From positions 877,872-941,871 of the forward strand of contig NZ_LMVC01000002.1 of assembly GCF_001510655.1 (NCBI RefSeq): 64,000 bases of DNA. Reading direction: 5' to 3'. The first letter of the stretch is position 1. The number at the start of each line of letters is the position of its first letter. This document shows, piece by piece, positions 16,493 to 26,075 of the stretch. The notes beneath the pieces were generated by a model. That model was not told the origin of the DNA. It worked only from the letters and a program-made list of their open reading frames with translations, and did no database searches. The DNA comes from Fictibacillus sp. FJAT-27399. Lineage in GTDB: Bacteria > Bacillota > Bacilli > Bacillales > Fictibacillaceae. The translations under genes and the position numbers were made by a program.

Positions 16493-16988
16493 CTGTACCA
16501 TTCCTTTCTAACCGATCAGACACTTTATGTACAATTATAGTAACGTTTTTAACAAAAATTAACCCTTATTTTGTCCTATTGTTTCGACAATTCCCTTTTT
16601 TTTGTTCATTTTGAACAATCACCCCAGTTTCGGTTCATGCTCTTTTTTTTGAATTAATTTGATGAGACATCGACCTCCTATGTTAACCAAACTTGCTTGC
16701 GACGATATTTGTTTTCTTCCACTCACGTATGGGGAACGTTTAACCACTCCAGAGCCAGAAAGTTGTAATCAGGAATTATTAAAGAAATTACGGTTATATG
16801 CAATCTCTCCCACATAAGCTTTTCACCACATCGTGTATCCGCTTTTCTACAACGATCAATGGTAGTGGCTCGAATACTCCCGCTAGTTGTAGCACCTGCT
16901 AATATGATGGTATCTTTGTTTTCTATCATTTAAAAGGTTATTTAGTTCACGTTGTGGAAATAGTCTTTTGAGGAAAAGGAGGGATGTT
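16493..16988. other. Non-coding stretch between small genes
   Basis: A minus-strand frame (16723-16929) has no ribosome binding site and no family resemblance. AT-rich DNA near 16530-16660 probably contains the promoter of the Sda-like gene. Nothing else was recognised. Confidence 0.35.
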
Positions 16989-17219
16989 ATGAGCAAGTGT
17001 AACATGGATCACTCAAAAGATGATGTCAAACGTAAATACGAGGCACGGAAGGAAGAACTTCCAGAAGATATTTGTGGGTTATTTGATGATTTTTTAAACA
17101 GGAATAACTCACAACCCACCTTAAATGAGATGTTTCATCTTCTCAAAAAATATGATTTAGTTGATGAATTGGAAAGATTAGAACGAAATAGAAATATGAG
17201 ATCGTTACTTCTTAAATAG
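16989..17219 (+). CDS. Hypothetical small protein (76 aa)
   Basis: The start at 16989 lies 5 bases after AAGGAGGG, a strong site. The protein is charged and mostly helical, beginning MSKCNMDHSKDDVKRKYE and containing PTLNEMFHLLKKYDLVDE. It resembles group-specific hypothetical proteins of Bacillus, but no function is known to me. No membrane segment or signal peptide. Confidence 0.65.
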   Translation: MSKCNMDHSKDDVKRKYEARKEELPEDICGLFDDFLNRNNSQPTLNEMFHLLKKYDLVDELERLERNRNMRSLLLK

Positions 17220-18154
17220 GGATGTAATAAGACTTCCTATTACAGGGGTGCTGACAATTCAATAGGCATTTTAGAACTTGTGTCGATCTTTCGACATAAA
17301 TTCTTTTTAATGGGGAATTTTTATGATAGGAAGAATAGAAGAAACGGTCTAAATCGTTTTTCGGAATATGCCCCTTTAAATGACTATAATTTCACGTACC
17401 GTAATTTTATCAAAAAAAAAATGAATTTTCTATTCACTTTCTATACCTGCCCATTGTTATTAAGCGAAAGAACTGACTGCCTGCAAAAGAATGCCCTTGT
17501 ATGAGGTGAAAACGCTCACTGTGTTTTTAATGAGCAATGTGAAAAGAGATGGCTGCTTGTTTTAGCTTCATGGTCCATCGTTCAGCTTTACGGGAGGCAT
17601 TGCATGTTGACGTTTTAGAAAAGGGACGTTAACACCATTATACTTTCCTGGATTTGTTTTAAATTTTAAAACAGCTAGTTCTGCAGCATCTTATCTTTTA
17701 CCGAATTAGTAACATAAGATTCAACTCATTACCTAAGATTCCCTGAAAACAGGTATGAAATAGGTATGAATGCCTGTTTCATACCTAGATCTTAATTAAA
17801 AAACCGAAGGTCGGGAGGAATTGGACATTAACCAGAAATATTTGGTCATCTTAGAGCTTCGTTTCGAAATTTTTTAATTGATCATTGTCCAACAGCTTAG
17901 GAACTTAATAGACAATGTTCAAAAAATAGGGGGTATACCACACTAAAAAAATAAATAGATGAAGTTGTTAATATGCTTAAGGAAGCTGAAAATGAGCGGG
18001 GCTATGGCATTCAAGGGTGTTCCCATAAGTAGTAACTATGTCATACGTTGTTTACTGACAAGGCGTGAGCTCTCGAAGTGCTTTTTTACGAGTCGATATA
18101 AAAAGTGTCTTCATACCTGAAGAGAGTATCCTATTAAAAAGACAATGGGACAGG
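17220..18154. other. Long gene-poor stretch upstream of the aco cluster
   Basis: A 74-codon frame (17280-17504) lacks a ribosome binding site and family resemblance. A TGTCGA/TCGACA mini-hairpin is at 17281-17296. A short frame near 17964-18031 (MLKEAENERGYG) stops early. No convincing gene was found; the final part is the aco regulatory region. Confidence 0.4.
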
Positions 18155-18192
18155 ACGAGACAAAATGAGACAACCGTCTCGTTTTGTCTCGT
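18155..18192. promoter_or_regulatory. Four-fold GAGAC palindrome: candidate AcoR enhancer, or terminator
   Basis: Two 17-bp arms (18155-18171 and 18176-18192) form a near-perfect inverted repeat with a 4-base loop. Each arm holds two GAGAC (or GTCTC) words spaced by 5 bases, at 18157, 18167, 18176 and 18186. It ends about 50 bp before the -24 element, a normal place for a sigma-54 enhancer, and AcoR is a sigma-54 activator encoded in the cluster. The following run of six T also lets it act as a terminator. Confidence 0.5.
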
Positions 18193-18242
18193 TTTTTATG
18201 TCTGTGAATCTGCAAATGCCTTTTGCTGAGGGGTTTTTTATG

Positions 18243-18260
18243 TTGGCATGAATCTTGCTA
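18243..18260 (+). promoter_or_regulatory. Sigma-54 (SigL) -24/-12 promoter of acoABCL
   Basis: TTGGCATGAATCTTGCTA matches the sigma-54 consensus TTGGCACG-N4-TTGCW with GG and GC correctly spaced by 12. It lies 48 bp upstream of acoA. In B. subtilis the aco operon is known to need SigL and AcoR. Confidence 0.88.
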
Positions 18261-18307
18261 CTTAGTAAAGTGCAGTTTTAAAACAAGGAAAGACAGGAGG
18301 CTGACGT

Positions 18308-19303
18308 ATGGAAACGACGCAAAGTCAAAACAAAGAAACATTAACACGGGACAAGGCGCAGTGGATTTATCGGAAGATGCTGGAGATCCGCAAGTTTGAA
18401 GACAGGGTGCATGAATTGTTCTCGCTCGGGAAATTGCCTGGATTCGTTCACCTTTATGCCGGGGAGGAAGCGGTGGCAGTGGGTGTATGTGCGCACCTGT
18501 CCGACCGTGACAGCATTACGAGTACGCACCGGGGGCACGGCCATTGTATTGCCAAGGAATGCGGATTAAACGGCATGATGGCTGAGATTTTTGGAAAAGT
18601 AACAGGGCTCTGTAAAGGAAAGGGAGGATCCATGCATATTGCTGATTTTGACAGGGGCATGCTTGGAGCCAATGGAATTGTCGGCGGAGGCTTTCCATTA
18701 GCCTGCGGAGCAGCCCTGACAGCCAAGTATAAAAAGACCAATAATGTAAGCGTTTGCTTTTTTGGTGACGGGGCCAACAACCAGGGAACGTTTCATGAGG
18801 GCATTAATTTAGCTGCTGTCTGGAAACTGCCGGTCGTGTTTGTCGCAGAAAACAATGGCTACGGTGAAGCCACACCATTCTCCTATGCCTCCAGCTGCAA
18901 AACCATCGCAGACCGTGCGGCAGGCTACAGCATTCCTGGTATTACCGTGGATGGAAAAGATGTTCTGGCTGTATACAAAGCGGCAGAAGAAGCAGTGGAA
19001 CGGGCGCGACGTGGCGAGGGGCCAACATTAATTGAGTGCGTGACCTACCGCAATTATGGCCACTTTGAAGGAGATGCAGAGAAATACAAGCTGGAGCAGG
19101 ACAAGAAAGAACAGAAAGAGACAAAAGATGCGATTATTAATTTCAGAAAGCATGTGCTGGAAAATGGCCTGTTTGCTGAAAATGAGCTGGTGGAAATGGA
19201 GAATGCCGTTGATCTGGCAATTGAAGAAGCGGTAAGATTCAGCGAAGACAGTGAATATCCGGATGCGTCCGATTTATTGAATGATGTGTATGTAAGCTAT
19301 TAA
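18308..19303 (+). CDS. acoA: Acetoin dehydrogenase E1 component, alpha subunit
   Basis: The 331-residue TPP-dependent subunit has the TPP motif GDGANNQGTFHEGINLAAVW ending in ENNGYGEATP (GDG to NN), typical of E1-alpha chains. Together with AcoB it cleaves acetoin, releasing acetaldehyde and passing an acetyl group to the lipoyl domain of AcoC. The order acoA-acoB-acoC-acoL is that of B. subtilis. AGGAGG precedes the start. A cre-like word (TGTAAGCGTTTGCT) lies inside the gene at 18745-18758. Confidence 0.93.
   Translation: METTQSQNKETLTRDKAQWIYRKMLEIRKFEDRVHELFSLGKLPGFVHLYAGEEAVAVGVCAHLSDRDSITSTHRGHGHCIAKECGLNGMMAEIFGKVTGLCKGKGGSMHIADFDRGMLGANGIVGGGFPLACGAALTAKYKKTNNVSVCFFGDGANNQGTFHEGINLAAVWKLPVVFVAENNGYGEATPFSYASSCKTIADRAAGYSIPGITVDGKDVLAVYKAAEEAVERARRGEGPTLIECVTYRNYGHFEGDAEKYKLEQDKKEQKETKDAIINFRKHVLENGLFAENELVEMENAVDLAIEEAVRFSEDSEYPDASDLLNDVYVSY
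18745..18758. promoter_or_regulatory. Possible intragenic cre site in acoA
   Basis: TGTAAGCGTTTGCT fits the CcpA consensus TGWAANCGNTNWCA at 12 of 14 positions. An internal site could block elongation under glucose excess; it may also be chance in a coding sequence. Confidence 0.35.
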
Positions 19304-19323
19304 ACAAAAAGGAGGCAACGATA

Positions 19324-20355
19324 ATGGGAAGAACAATCAGTATGTCCGATGCAATTAATGAGGCGATGAAGCTCGCGATGAGAAAAGATGAAAATGTACT
19401 CCTTCTGGGAGAAGACGTTGCCGGCGGTGCACAAGTGGACCATCTACAGGATGATGAGGCCTGGGGCGGTGTGCTTGGCGTAACCAAAGGGCTCGTTCAG
19501 GAATTTGGAAGGGAGCGGGTGCTGGATACACCGATTACAGAGGCCGGCTATGTCGGCGCAGCGATGGCTGCCGCATCCACTGGTCTTCGTCCGATTGCCG
19601 AGCTGATGTTTAACGACTTTATCGGCACATGCCTGGATCAGGTGCTCAATCAGGGGGCGAAGTTTCGCTACATGTTTGGTGGGAAAGCAAAAGTACCGAT
19701 TACCATACGGACGACACACGGAGCCGGCTTTCGGGCAGCAGCCCAGCATTCCCAAAGTCTCTATGCGTTGTTCACGGCCATTCCCGGAATTAAAGTGGTG
19801 GTTCCTTCCACTCCTTACGATGCCAAAGGACTGCTCCTGAAGGCCATTGAAGATGATGATCCGGTAATCTTTTTTGAAGACAAGACGCTTTATAACATGA
19901 CAGGAGACGTGCCGGAAAATTACTATACCATTCCATTCGGTGAGGCGGATATTAAACGAGAAGGAACCGACCTTACCATTGTGGCGATCGGCAAAATGGT
20001 TCAGGTCGCGCTGACAGCAGCTGATCAGTTGGCATCAAAAGGAATACAGGCTGAGGTTGTGGATCCAAGGAGTCTATCGCCTCTTGATGAAAACACTATA
20101 CTCGGATCCGTAGCCAAAACAAACCGCGTGGTGGTCATTGATGAAGCGAATCCGCGCTGCAGCATGGCGACAGACATTGCGGCACTCATTGCCGATAAAG
20201 GATTTGATTCACTGGATGCTCCGATCAAGCGTGTCACGGCTCCTCATACACCGGTTCCATTTTCGCCTCCGCTGGAAGACCTTTACCTTCCGACAGCGGA
20301 AAAAGTGGTGGCAGTGGTATCAGAATTACTGGGAGAAAACGCACTCAGCGTGTAA
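19324..20355 (+). CDS. acoB: Acetoin dehydrogenase E1 component, beta subunit
   Basis: The 343-residue subunit belongs to the transketolase-like E1-beta family (GEDVAGGAQ, then ITEAGYVGAAMAAA and a C-terminal transketolase domain with VVDPRSLSPLD). It completes the TPP sites with AcoA. AAAGGAGG precedes the ATG; the gap to acoA is 20 bp and to acoC 26 bp, as expected in one operon. Confidence 0.93.
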   Translation: MGRTISMSDAINEAMKLAMRKDENVLLLGEDVAGGAQVDHLQDDEAWGGVLGVTKGLVQEFGRERVLDTPITEAGYVGAAMAAASTGLRPIAELMFNDFIGTCLDQVLNQGAKFRYMFGGKAKVPITIRTTHGAGFRAAAQHSQSLYALFTAIPGIKVVVPSTPYDAKGLLLKAIEDDDPVIFFEDKTLYNMTGDVPENYYTIPFGEADIKREGTDLTIVAIGKMVQVALTAADQLASKGIQAEVVDPRSLSPLDENTILGSVAKTNRVVVIDEANPRCSMATDIAALIADKGFDSLDAPIKRVTAPHTPVPFSPPLEDLYLPTAEKVVAVVSELLGENALSV

Positions 20356-20381
20356 CGATCAAGGAAGGGAGAGGAACGAAC

Positions 20382-21620
20382 ATGGCCATAAATGTTATCA
20401 TGCCAAAGCTCGGTATGGCGATGAAAGAAGGAACCGTTTCCGTCTGGAACAAAAAAGTAGGCGATTCGGTACAAAAAGGAGAACTGATCGCCAGCATCAA
20501 TTCTGAAAAAATAGAAAAGGAAATTGAGTCGCCTGGAGAAGGAGTCCTTCTGGAGATTGCGGTAGAAGAGGGACAGGGCGTGCCGCCTGGAACTCCGATC
20601 GCCTATATCGGGCAGCCGAATGAAACGATCGTAAAAAACGAGGCCAGGGAAGAGGCAGCAGCCAGTATCACCGCAGAGCCAAAGAGGCAAACCCTGACGG
20701 TAAAGGAGCAAGAAAAGACAGATTCTCCTGCTGCTGGTGAAAAGGTCAGAATTTCGCCTGTTGCCAGAAAAATGGCCGCCCAGGCCAATCTGGACATCCA
20801 AAACCTGACGGGAACAGGGCCGGGAGGAAGGATTACAAAAGAAGATGTGCAAAAGGCACTGGAGACAAAATCTCAAATGTCCCAGCCAGAACCGGCTGCT
20901 CTTAAACAAAACGAATCGCCAGCTTTGGCGGATCAGCCATCAAGGCCCCTTTCCGGCATACGCAAGGTCATTGCAGAACGGATGCAAAGAAGTCTTCTGA
21001 ACACTGCCCAGCTGACCATCAACATGAAGGTGGATATTACCGAATTGAAAACGCTCCAGGCTCAAAGCGCGCCATCTGTACAACGCAGGTTTGGAGCGAA
21101 ACTCACGTTGAATGATTTTATTGCCCGGGCGATTGTTTTATCGTTGCAAGAACACCCTGTGATGAATAGCACTTTCATTGAAAATTCCATTCAGGAAAGT
21201 GAAAACGTCCATCTTGGCATGGCGGTTGCACTTGCAAATGGACTCGTTGTTCCGGTGATTAAAAATGCGGAATCACTTTCTTTGTCGCAATTGTCCGCAG
21301 CCATCCGGACCGCGGCAGATCAAGCAAGAGAAGGGAAGCTCAGCAATGAAGAGATGAAGGGCTCAACCTTTACGGTAACCAACCTCGGAGCGTATGGAGT
21401 AGAGCATTTTACGCCAATTCTGAACCCTCCGGAAAGCGGAATTCTGGGCGTAGGGGCAGCAGAAGACCAGCCGGTGTATAAAGGAGAACAGCTTGAACGC
21501 TGCAGCATTCTGCCGCTGAGCCTGACATTTGATCACCGGATAGTGGATGGAGCGCCGGCTGCCGCCTTTTTAAGGACAATTAAACAGTATTTAGAAGAGC
21601 CGTTTGCAATGCTTGTATAG
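20382..21620 (+). CDS. acoC: Acetoin dehydrogenase E2, dihydrolipoamide acetyltransferase
   Basis: The 412-residue E2 has an N-terminal lipoyl domain with the modified lysine in NSEKIEKEIES (about residue 43), a linker rich in Ala, Glu and Pro, a peripheral-subunit-binding domain (ISPVARKMAAQ to GRITKEDV) and a catalytic domain ending with the HxxxDG motif (FDHRIVDGAPAA). It transfers the acetyl group to CoA, giving acetyl-CoA. GGGAGAGG precedes the ATG. It overlaps an upstream-extended frame of acoL but not the chosen acoL start. Confidence 0.93.
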   Translation: MAINVIMPKLGMAMKEGTVSVWNKKVGDSVQKGELIASINSEKIEKEIESPGEGVLLEIAVEEGQGVPPGTPIAYIGQPNETIVKNEAREEAAASITAEPKRQTLTVKEQEKTDSPAAGEKVRISPVARKMAAQANLDIQNLTGTGPGGRITKEDVQKALETKSQMSQPEPAALKQNESPALADQPSRPLSGIRKVIAERMQRSLLNTAQLTINMKVDITELKTLQAQSAPSVQRRFGAKLTLNDFIARAIVLSLQEHPVMNSTFIENSIQESENVHLGMAVALANGLVVPVIKNAESLSLSQLSAAIRTAADQAREGKLSNEEMKGSTFTVTNLGAYGVEHFTPILNPPESGILGVGAAEDQPVYKGEQLERCSILPLSLTFDHRIVDGAPAAAFLRTIKQYLEEPFAMLV

Positions 21621-21636
21621 AAAGAAGGTGGACGTG

Positions 21637-23019
21637 ATGGAAACAATCGCAGTGATCGGAGGCGGGCCTGCTGGTTACGTTGCTGCAATCACCGCAGCAC
21701 AGCAGGGGAAAGAGGTTATCCTGATGGATCAAACAGCCTTGGGAGGCACCTGCTTAAATAAAGGCTGTATGCCCACAAAAACACTTCTGGAAACCGCGGA
21801 AGTGCTGGAGAAAATTCAGCATGCAGAGGAATTTGGCGTCTCGATCTCCTCTGCAGAAGCTGTCATTAACTGGGACAAAGTTCAACAGCGCAAGAACTCG
21901 ATTAAAAATCAGCTTGTCTCGGGCATTCAGTATTTGATGAAAAAGAACCAGGTGACCGTGATTCATGGAAAAGCCAGGTTTGTTACAGCGAACACGTTGA
22001 GGGTTGATGAAAACAGCGGCTCTGAACGATTCATAGATTTTGATTCTTGCATCATCGCCGCAGGGTCGGAGCCAGCTGAGCTTCCGTTTGCTCCGTTTGA
22101 CGGAGAATGGGTTTTTCACAGCGGCCAGGCCATGGAGCTCAAAGCCATTCCGCAAACGCTTCTCATTGTTGGAGGAGGAGTGATAGGCTGCGAGTTTGCC
22201 AGTATTTACAGCCGGTTTGGAACGAAGGTAACGATGATTGAGATGGCAGATCAGTTGCTGCCGGGCGAAGACCGGGACATTGCCGCTGTGCTTGAGGACA
22301 GGCTGAGAAGGGACGGTGTAGAAGTACATACGTCTGCCTCATTAAAAATGCTTGAGGCACATACGAAGACCGCCATTTACGAAGCTGATGGACAGCGGAT
22401 TGAAATGAAACCTGATAAAGTTATGGTTTCTGTGGGAAGGATACCTCGTGTAACCGGCCTGGGCCTTGACGATATTGGCATAGTGACTGAAAAAGGCGGA
22501 ATTCAAGTCAATGAGTACATGCGGACGAACTTGCCGCACATTTTTGCTGCAGGCGATGTGACAGGAGGAATTCTGCTTGCCCATGTGGCCTTTCATGAAG
22601 GGACGGTAGCTGCATTAAATGCCTGCGGCACCCGCAAACAAGTGAATTACAAAGCGGTCCCCCGGTGTATTTACACATCTCCAGAAATCGCCAGTGTCGG
22701 CTTGACACAGAGGCAGGCACAAGAACAATACGGGGACGTGAAAACAGGGGAGTTCTCTTTTGGAGCCAACGGAAAAGCATTGATTCTCAATGAGCCTTTT
22801 GGAAAGGTAAAAGTAGTGATTGATCCGGAGTACAATGAAGTGCTCGGCATTTCCATTGTCGGTCCGCGTGCGACTGAACTGATTGGGCAGGGAACGCTCA
22901 TGCTTCACGGCGAGTTAACCGTGGACGCTCTTGAGGATTTCATCGCTGCCCATCCCACTCTGTCTGAAGCCATTTCAGAAGCCATTGCCAGTACAATCGG
23001 TCAGGCGGTCCATGCCTGA
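21637..23019 (+). CDS. acoL: Acetoin dehydrogenase E3, dihydrolipoamide dehydrogenase
   Basis: The 460-residue flavoprotein has the FAD-binding GGGPAGY loop, the redox disulfide GGTCLNKGCMPTK, an NAD-binding GGGVIGCE loop and the C-terminal His-Glu pair (AHPTLSEAISEA). It reoxidises the lipoyl group of AcoC with NAD. ATG 21637 is chosen over an upstream in-frame ATG within acoC because AGAAGGTGG precedes it. Last gene of the four-enzyme complex; 25 bp before the dehydrogenase gene. Confidence 0.92.
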   Translation: METIAVIGGGPAGYVAAITAAQQGKEVILMDQTALGGTCLNKGCMPTKTLLETAEVLEKIQHAEEFGVSISSAEAVINWDKVQQRKNSIKNQLVSGIQYLMKKNQVTVIHGKARFVTANTLRVDENSGSERFIDFDSCIIAAGSEPAELPFAPFDGEWVFHSGQAMELKAIPQTLLIVGGGVIGCEFASIYSRFGTKVTMIEMADQLLPGEDRDIAAVLEDRLRRDGVEVHTSASLKMLEAHTKTAIYEADGQRIEMKPDKVMVSVGRIPRVTGLGLDDIGIVTEKGGIQVNEYMRTNLPHIFAAGDVTGGILLAHVAFHEGTVAALNACGTRKQVNYKAVPRCIYTSPEIASVGLTQRQAQEQYGDVKTGEFSFGANGKALILNEPFGKVKVVIDPEYNEVLGISIVGPRATELIGQGTLMLHGELTVDALEDFIAAHPTLSEAISEAIASTIGQAVHA

Positions 23020-23044
23020 TTTAAAAAGGAAGGGATGAAGATAG

Positions 23045-23818
23045 ATGCAGGAAACCAAAACAGCCATCGTCACCGGATCCGGCCAGGGCATTGGGCGAGC
23101 CATTGCATTGCGGCTGGCAAGTGACGGGTTTAACGTAGTAATCAATGATGTTGATAAGGGGAAAGCAGAAAGCGTCGCAGAGGAAATCGAACGTCTTGGA
23201 AGAAAAGGTCTGGCCGTTCAAGCGGATGTCAGCAATAGGGACGAGGTTTTCGGTATCGTATCACAGGCTCAAGAAGCGTTCGGCAGTGTGGATGTAATGG
23301 TTTCCAATGCAGGGATCGCCCAGGTAAAGCCCCTGCTCGAGGTAACCAAAGAAGATTTGGAGCACATTTTTAATGTGAATGTATTTGGTGTGTTGTACGG
23401 TATTCAGGCAGCTGCAGAGCAGATGAAAAAACAGCAGAGCGGCAAAATTATTAGTGCCTGCAGCATTGCCGGTTATAAAGGCTTTAGCCTCCTTGGTGTG
23501 TATTCAGCTACCAAATTTGCGGTCAGGGGGCTGACACAGGCGGCTGCCCAGGAACTGGCACAGTTTGGGATTACGGTAAACGCCTATTGTCCCGGCATTG
23601 TCGGAACACGAATGTGGGAACATATCGATGAACGAATGGCAGAATATATGGATTTAAAAAGAGGGGAAGCGTTCAGGCAGTTTTCTGAGGGAATTGCCCT
23701 GGGCCGTCCGGAAAAACCGGAGGATGTCGCACAATTTGTTTCTTATCTGGCTTCCGATGATTCTAACTACATGACTGGCCAATCCATAATGATTGATGGC
23801 GGTGTCGTTTTTTCCTGA
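23045..23818 (+). CDS. Acetoin / 2,3-butanediol dehydrogenase (SDR family)
   Basis: The 257-residue short-chain dehydrogenase has GSGQGIGRA for cofactor binding, NAG at about residue 90, catalytic Ser and YSATK, and the C-terminal [11 protein letters not shown]. It closely resembles meso-butanediol dehydrogenases (BudC/ButA type), which interconvert acetoin with butanediol or diacetyl. Placed last in the aco operon it would feed butanediol or diacetyl into acetoin breakdown. B. subtilis lacks this gene at its aco locus, so this is an expanded cluster. Confidence 0.85.
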   Translation: MQETKTAIVTGSGQGIGRAIALRLASDGFNVVINDVDKGKAESVAEEIERLGRKGLAVQADVSNRDEVFGIVSQAQEAFGSVDVMVSNAGIAQVKPLLEVTKEDLEHIFNVNVFGVLYGIQAAAEQMKKQQSGKIISACSIAGYKGFSLLGVYSATKFAVRGLTQAAAQELAQFGITVNAYCPGIVGTRMWEHIDERMAEYMDLKRGEAFRQFSEGIALGRPEKPEDVAQFVSYLASDDSNYMTGQSIMIDGGVVFS

Positions 23819-23845
23819 AAAATTCAGATCATTAGCGCCGCTTAC

Positions 23846-23872
23846 GGGCACGGCATTTACGTGCCCTCTTTT
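23846..23872 (+). terminator. Terminator between the aco operon and acoR
   Basis: GGGCACG (23846-23852) and CGTGCCC (23860-23866) form a 7-bp GC-rich stem followed by TCTTTT, 27 bp after the dehydrogenase stop. Confidence 0.75.
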
Positions 23873-23880
23873 CATGCTGA

Positions 23881-23909
23881 TTGTAAGCGTTTTAAATCTC
23901 CGATATAAT
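23881..23909 (+). promoter_or_regulatory. acoR promoter overlapped by a cre site
   Basis: TGTAAGCGTTTTAA (23882-23895) fits the cre consensus at 13 of 14 positions. A sigma-A promoter can be read as TTGTAA (23881-23886), 17 bp, TATAAT (23904-23909), so CcpA bound at cre would cover the -35 element. CcpA control of acoR is known in B. subtilis; here it is inferred. Confidence 0.75.
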
Positions 23910-23996
23910 AAGAAAAACACACGGAAAATTCTAAAATATTTTGGTTGTTGGACAAGCTTTGTTTCCCGCACTCTTATTAGGATAGAGGAGGTCAAA

Positions 23997-25847
23997 ATGC
24001 TTGCGTCTAACTGTTATTTGAGCACTTGGAAGCGGTTTGTACATGAAGGAGTTCTCGATCCATCCCGGTTGAATAAGCGCATTCAGGAATCCTGGCACAG
24101 GTGCAAAGATGTCAAAGTGGATCCTTATCTGACCAAGGGACGCCATATTTTATCACAGCAGGAGCTGCTCCATCATAAAAAGAAAAGTTCCTTCTTTTTA
24201 GAAGCGGCCCAGCCCCATGTCACACGAATGAAAGAGGCTATCCATGAGCTTGGAATGATGGCGCTTTTAATTGATTCCGAAGGCTATGTTCTGTCACTCA
24301 CCGGCAGCCGGAAGATTATTGCTGACGCCTCGAAAATCAATTTTATCGAAGGGGTCAAATGGACGGAAGAAGAAGTGGGCACCAATGCCATCGGTACGGC
24401 CCTTCAAACCAAAGAGGCCGTATTTGTCAGCGGAACAGAGCACTACTCCATCGCATCACATCAATGGAGCTGTTCTGCCGTGCCTGTGCGTGACCCTGAA
24501 GGCAGGATACTCGGTGTTTTGGATGTTTCCTGCCCGGTAGATTCAGCTCATCCGTATATGCTCGGTGTTGTGGCTTCGATTTCACAGGCCATTGAACAGG
24601 AACTGAGAATCCAGACCTGCCAGATGGAGATGGAACTCATCCAGCAGTCCATGGACATGATTGAAACCCATCCCAACCTGGTGATCTGCAGCCCTTCCGG
24701 TAAGATTTTAGCCATGGGCCAAGCCCTTCGCCGAAGATGTACGGATTTGGCTGGAATGAAAATCACTGAGGCCATTCAATTTGGCCTGATCAAGGAAACC
24801 CAAGTGCCATTATATAATGACCAAAAAAGCATCATTGGCTATTGTGTCCGTCTTGTGCCCAATCAGCAGAGCCCGCGATTTCAAGGCCGGAACACAGCCG
24901 TCAGTTCTTCTTTTGCCTTCCCTGGCGAAACGGGCAGAAGTGCTGCCTTTCAACAAACGATCGAAGAGATCCAACGGGTTGCGCCCCGTTCTCTGAGTGT
25001 CTATATTTCAGGAGAAACCGGTACAGGAAAAGAGCTGGTGGCGCGTGCGATTCATGAAAACAGTCCAAGAAAAAAAGGACCGTTCGTCGCCGTAAACTGC
25101 GGGGCACTTTCGGCAGAACTGCTGGAAAGTGAACTATTCGGCTATGCACCGGGTGCATTTACAGGCGCAAAAAAACAAGGGACCGAAGGGAAATTTCAGC
25201 AGGCGGACGGAGGAACCATTTTTCTTGATGAAATCGGGGAAATTCCACCATCCATGCAGGTGGCTCTTCTGAGAGTGCTTCAGGAGAAAAAAGTCACCCT
25301 TGTAGGAGGGACTAAGGAAACCCCGGTCGATTTCCGGGTGATCTGTGCCACTCATCAGGATCTGGGACAGCTCGTTCAGAAAGGGTCTTTTAGGAAAGAT
25401 TTATTTTATCGGCTTCACGTCTATCCGCTGGCTGTTCCTGCACTCCGCGAGAGAAAGGAAGATATCCCAGATCTTATCCGGTATTATTGCGAGAAAAACG
25501 GCATTGTTCCAAACTGGCCGGAGCATTTTATGGAAAAAATGATGGCCTACCACTGGCCCGGCAACATCAGAGAGTTGTTTAATGTGATCGAACGGCTGCA
25601 TATTTTGCCTGCGGCCGCAATGGACACGGATCAACTGAATCGTCTGCTGCTGCCATTGGAACATCAGGAAACAGACTACGGATTCCCCGTAAAAGAGGAA
25701 CCATCTTTTTCCTTTCGCGATAAAGTACAGCGTGATGTGATCATGGACGCACTAAAGAAAACAAAAGGAAACGTGACGCTCGCTGCAAAACTGTGTGAAA
25801 TCCCGCGAAGCACCTTTTATAAAAAAATTCAAAAATTCGGGCTTTGA
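23997..25847 (+). CDS. acoR: Sigma-54-dependent activator of acetoin catabolism
   Basis: The 616-residue regulator has an N-terminal sensory GAF-type region, a central AAA+ domain with Walker A GETGTGKE, the sigma-54 contact motif GAFTGA and Walker [12 protein letters not shown], and a C-terminal Fis-type helix-turn-helix ([18 protein letters not shown]). It activates the -24/-12 promoter at 18243 in response to acetoin. The start at 23997 is chosen because GAGGAGG lies 7-8 bases upstream; a 68-codon longer frame overlaps the preceding gene and has no binding site. It has its own cre-controlled promoter. Confidence 0.92.
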   Translation: MLASNCYLSTWKRFVHEGVLDPSRLNKRIQESWHRCKDVKVDPYLTKGRHILSQQELLHHKKKSSFFLEAAQPHVTRMKEAIHELGMMALLIDSEGYVLSLTGSRKIIADASKINFIEGVKWTEEEVGTNAIGTALQTKEAVFVSGTEHYSIASHQWSCSAVPVRDPEGRILGVLDVSCPVDSAHPYMLGVVASISQAIEQELRIQTCQMEMELIQQSMDMIETHPNLVICSPSGKILAMGQALRRRCTDLAGMKITEAIQFGLIKETQVPLYNDQKSIIGYCVRLVPNQQSPRFQGRNTAVSSSFAFPGETGRSAAFQQTIEEIQRVAPRSLSVYISGETGTGKELVARAIHENSPRKKGPFVAVNCGALSAELLESELFGYAPGAFTGAKKQGTEGKFQQADGGTIFLDEIGEIPPSMQVALLRVLQEKKVTLVGGTKETPVDFRVICATHQDLGQLVQKGSFRKDLFYRLHVYPLAVPALRERKEDIPDLIRYYCEKNGIVPNWPEHFMEKMMAYHWPGNIRELFNVIERLHILPAAAMDTDQLNRLLLPLEHQETDYGFPVKEEPSFSFRDKVQRDVIMDALKKTKGNVTLAAKLCEIPRSTFYKKIQKFGL

Positions 25848-25902
25848 ACAGTTTTTGCAAAGATGGCAACTAAAGTTGTAGCCGCCTAAATATACCACAA
25901 GT

Positions 25903-25961
25903 CAGAACGAGACAAACCCCTCTCCAATTTTATATTGGTAGAGGGGTTTGTCGACGTTCTG
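25903..25961. other. Very long hairpin with GTCGAC shoulder
   Basis: CAGAACG (25903-25909) pairs with CGTTCTG (25955-25961), GACAAACCCCTCT with AGAGGGGTTTGTC, and CCAAT with ATTGG around a 5-base loop, about 27 paired bases. It lies 55 bp after acoR and immediately before the gene-tail repeat. It may serve as acoR terminator, though no T-run follows; more likely it is an end of a small mobile element. A shorter relative is at 11238-11278. Confidence 0.55.
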
Positions 25962-25963
25962 AA

Positions 25964-26075
25964 AGCTCCCAATAGAGGGAGCTTTTTCAATGGTCAACTA
26001 ATTTTAAAATTATTTTCTGTTTCCCACAAATAATGGACATGTATGCCATCTACAAATGACCCGTCAAGCACAATC
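25964..26075 (-). repeat. Gene-tail repeat copy 2 (partner 15551-15665)
   Basis: The better-preserved copy. On the minus strand it reads IVLDGSFVDGIHVHYLWE and ends with NNFKIS and a stop at 25994, followed by a GGGAGCT hairpin terminator. No upstream part of the gene is present, so it is a fragment. The remaining bases to 26380 hold no gene. Confidence 0.6.

Noticed and set aside
17280-17504. 74-codon frame starting inside a small hairpin
   Set aside because: Start without ribosome binding site; sequence rich in Phe and Asn with no domain.
18155-18192. Possible CRISPR repeat unit (GAGAC words)
   Set aside because: Only four short words in one palindrome; no spacer array.
20283-20909. 208-codon minus-strand frame opposite acoB and acoC
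   Set aside because: Antisense shadow of two strongly conserved genes; no ribosome binding site or family.
21754-22329. 191-codon minus-strand frame opposite acoL
   Set aside because: Shadow of the dihydrolipoamide dehydrogenase coding sequence.
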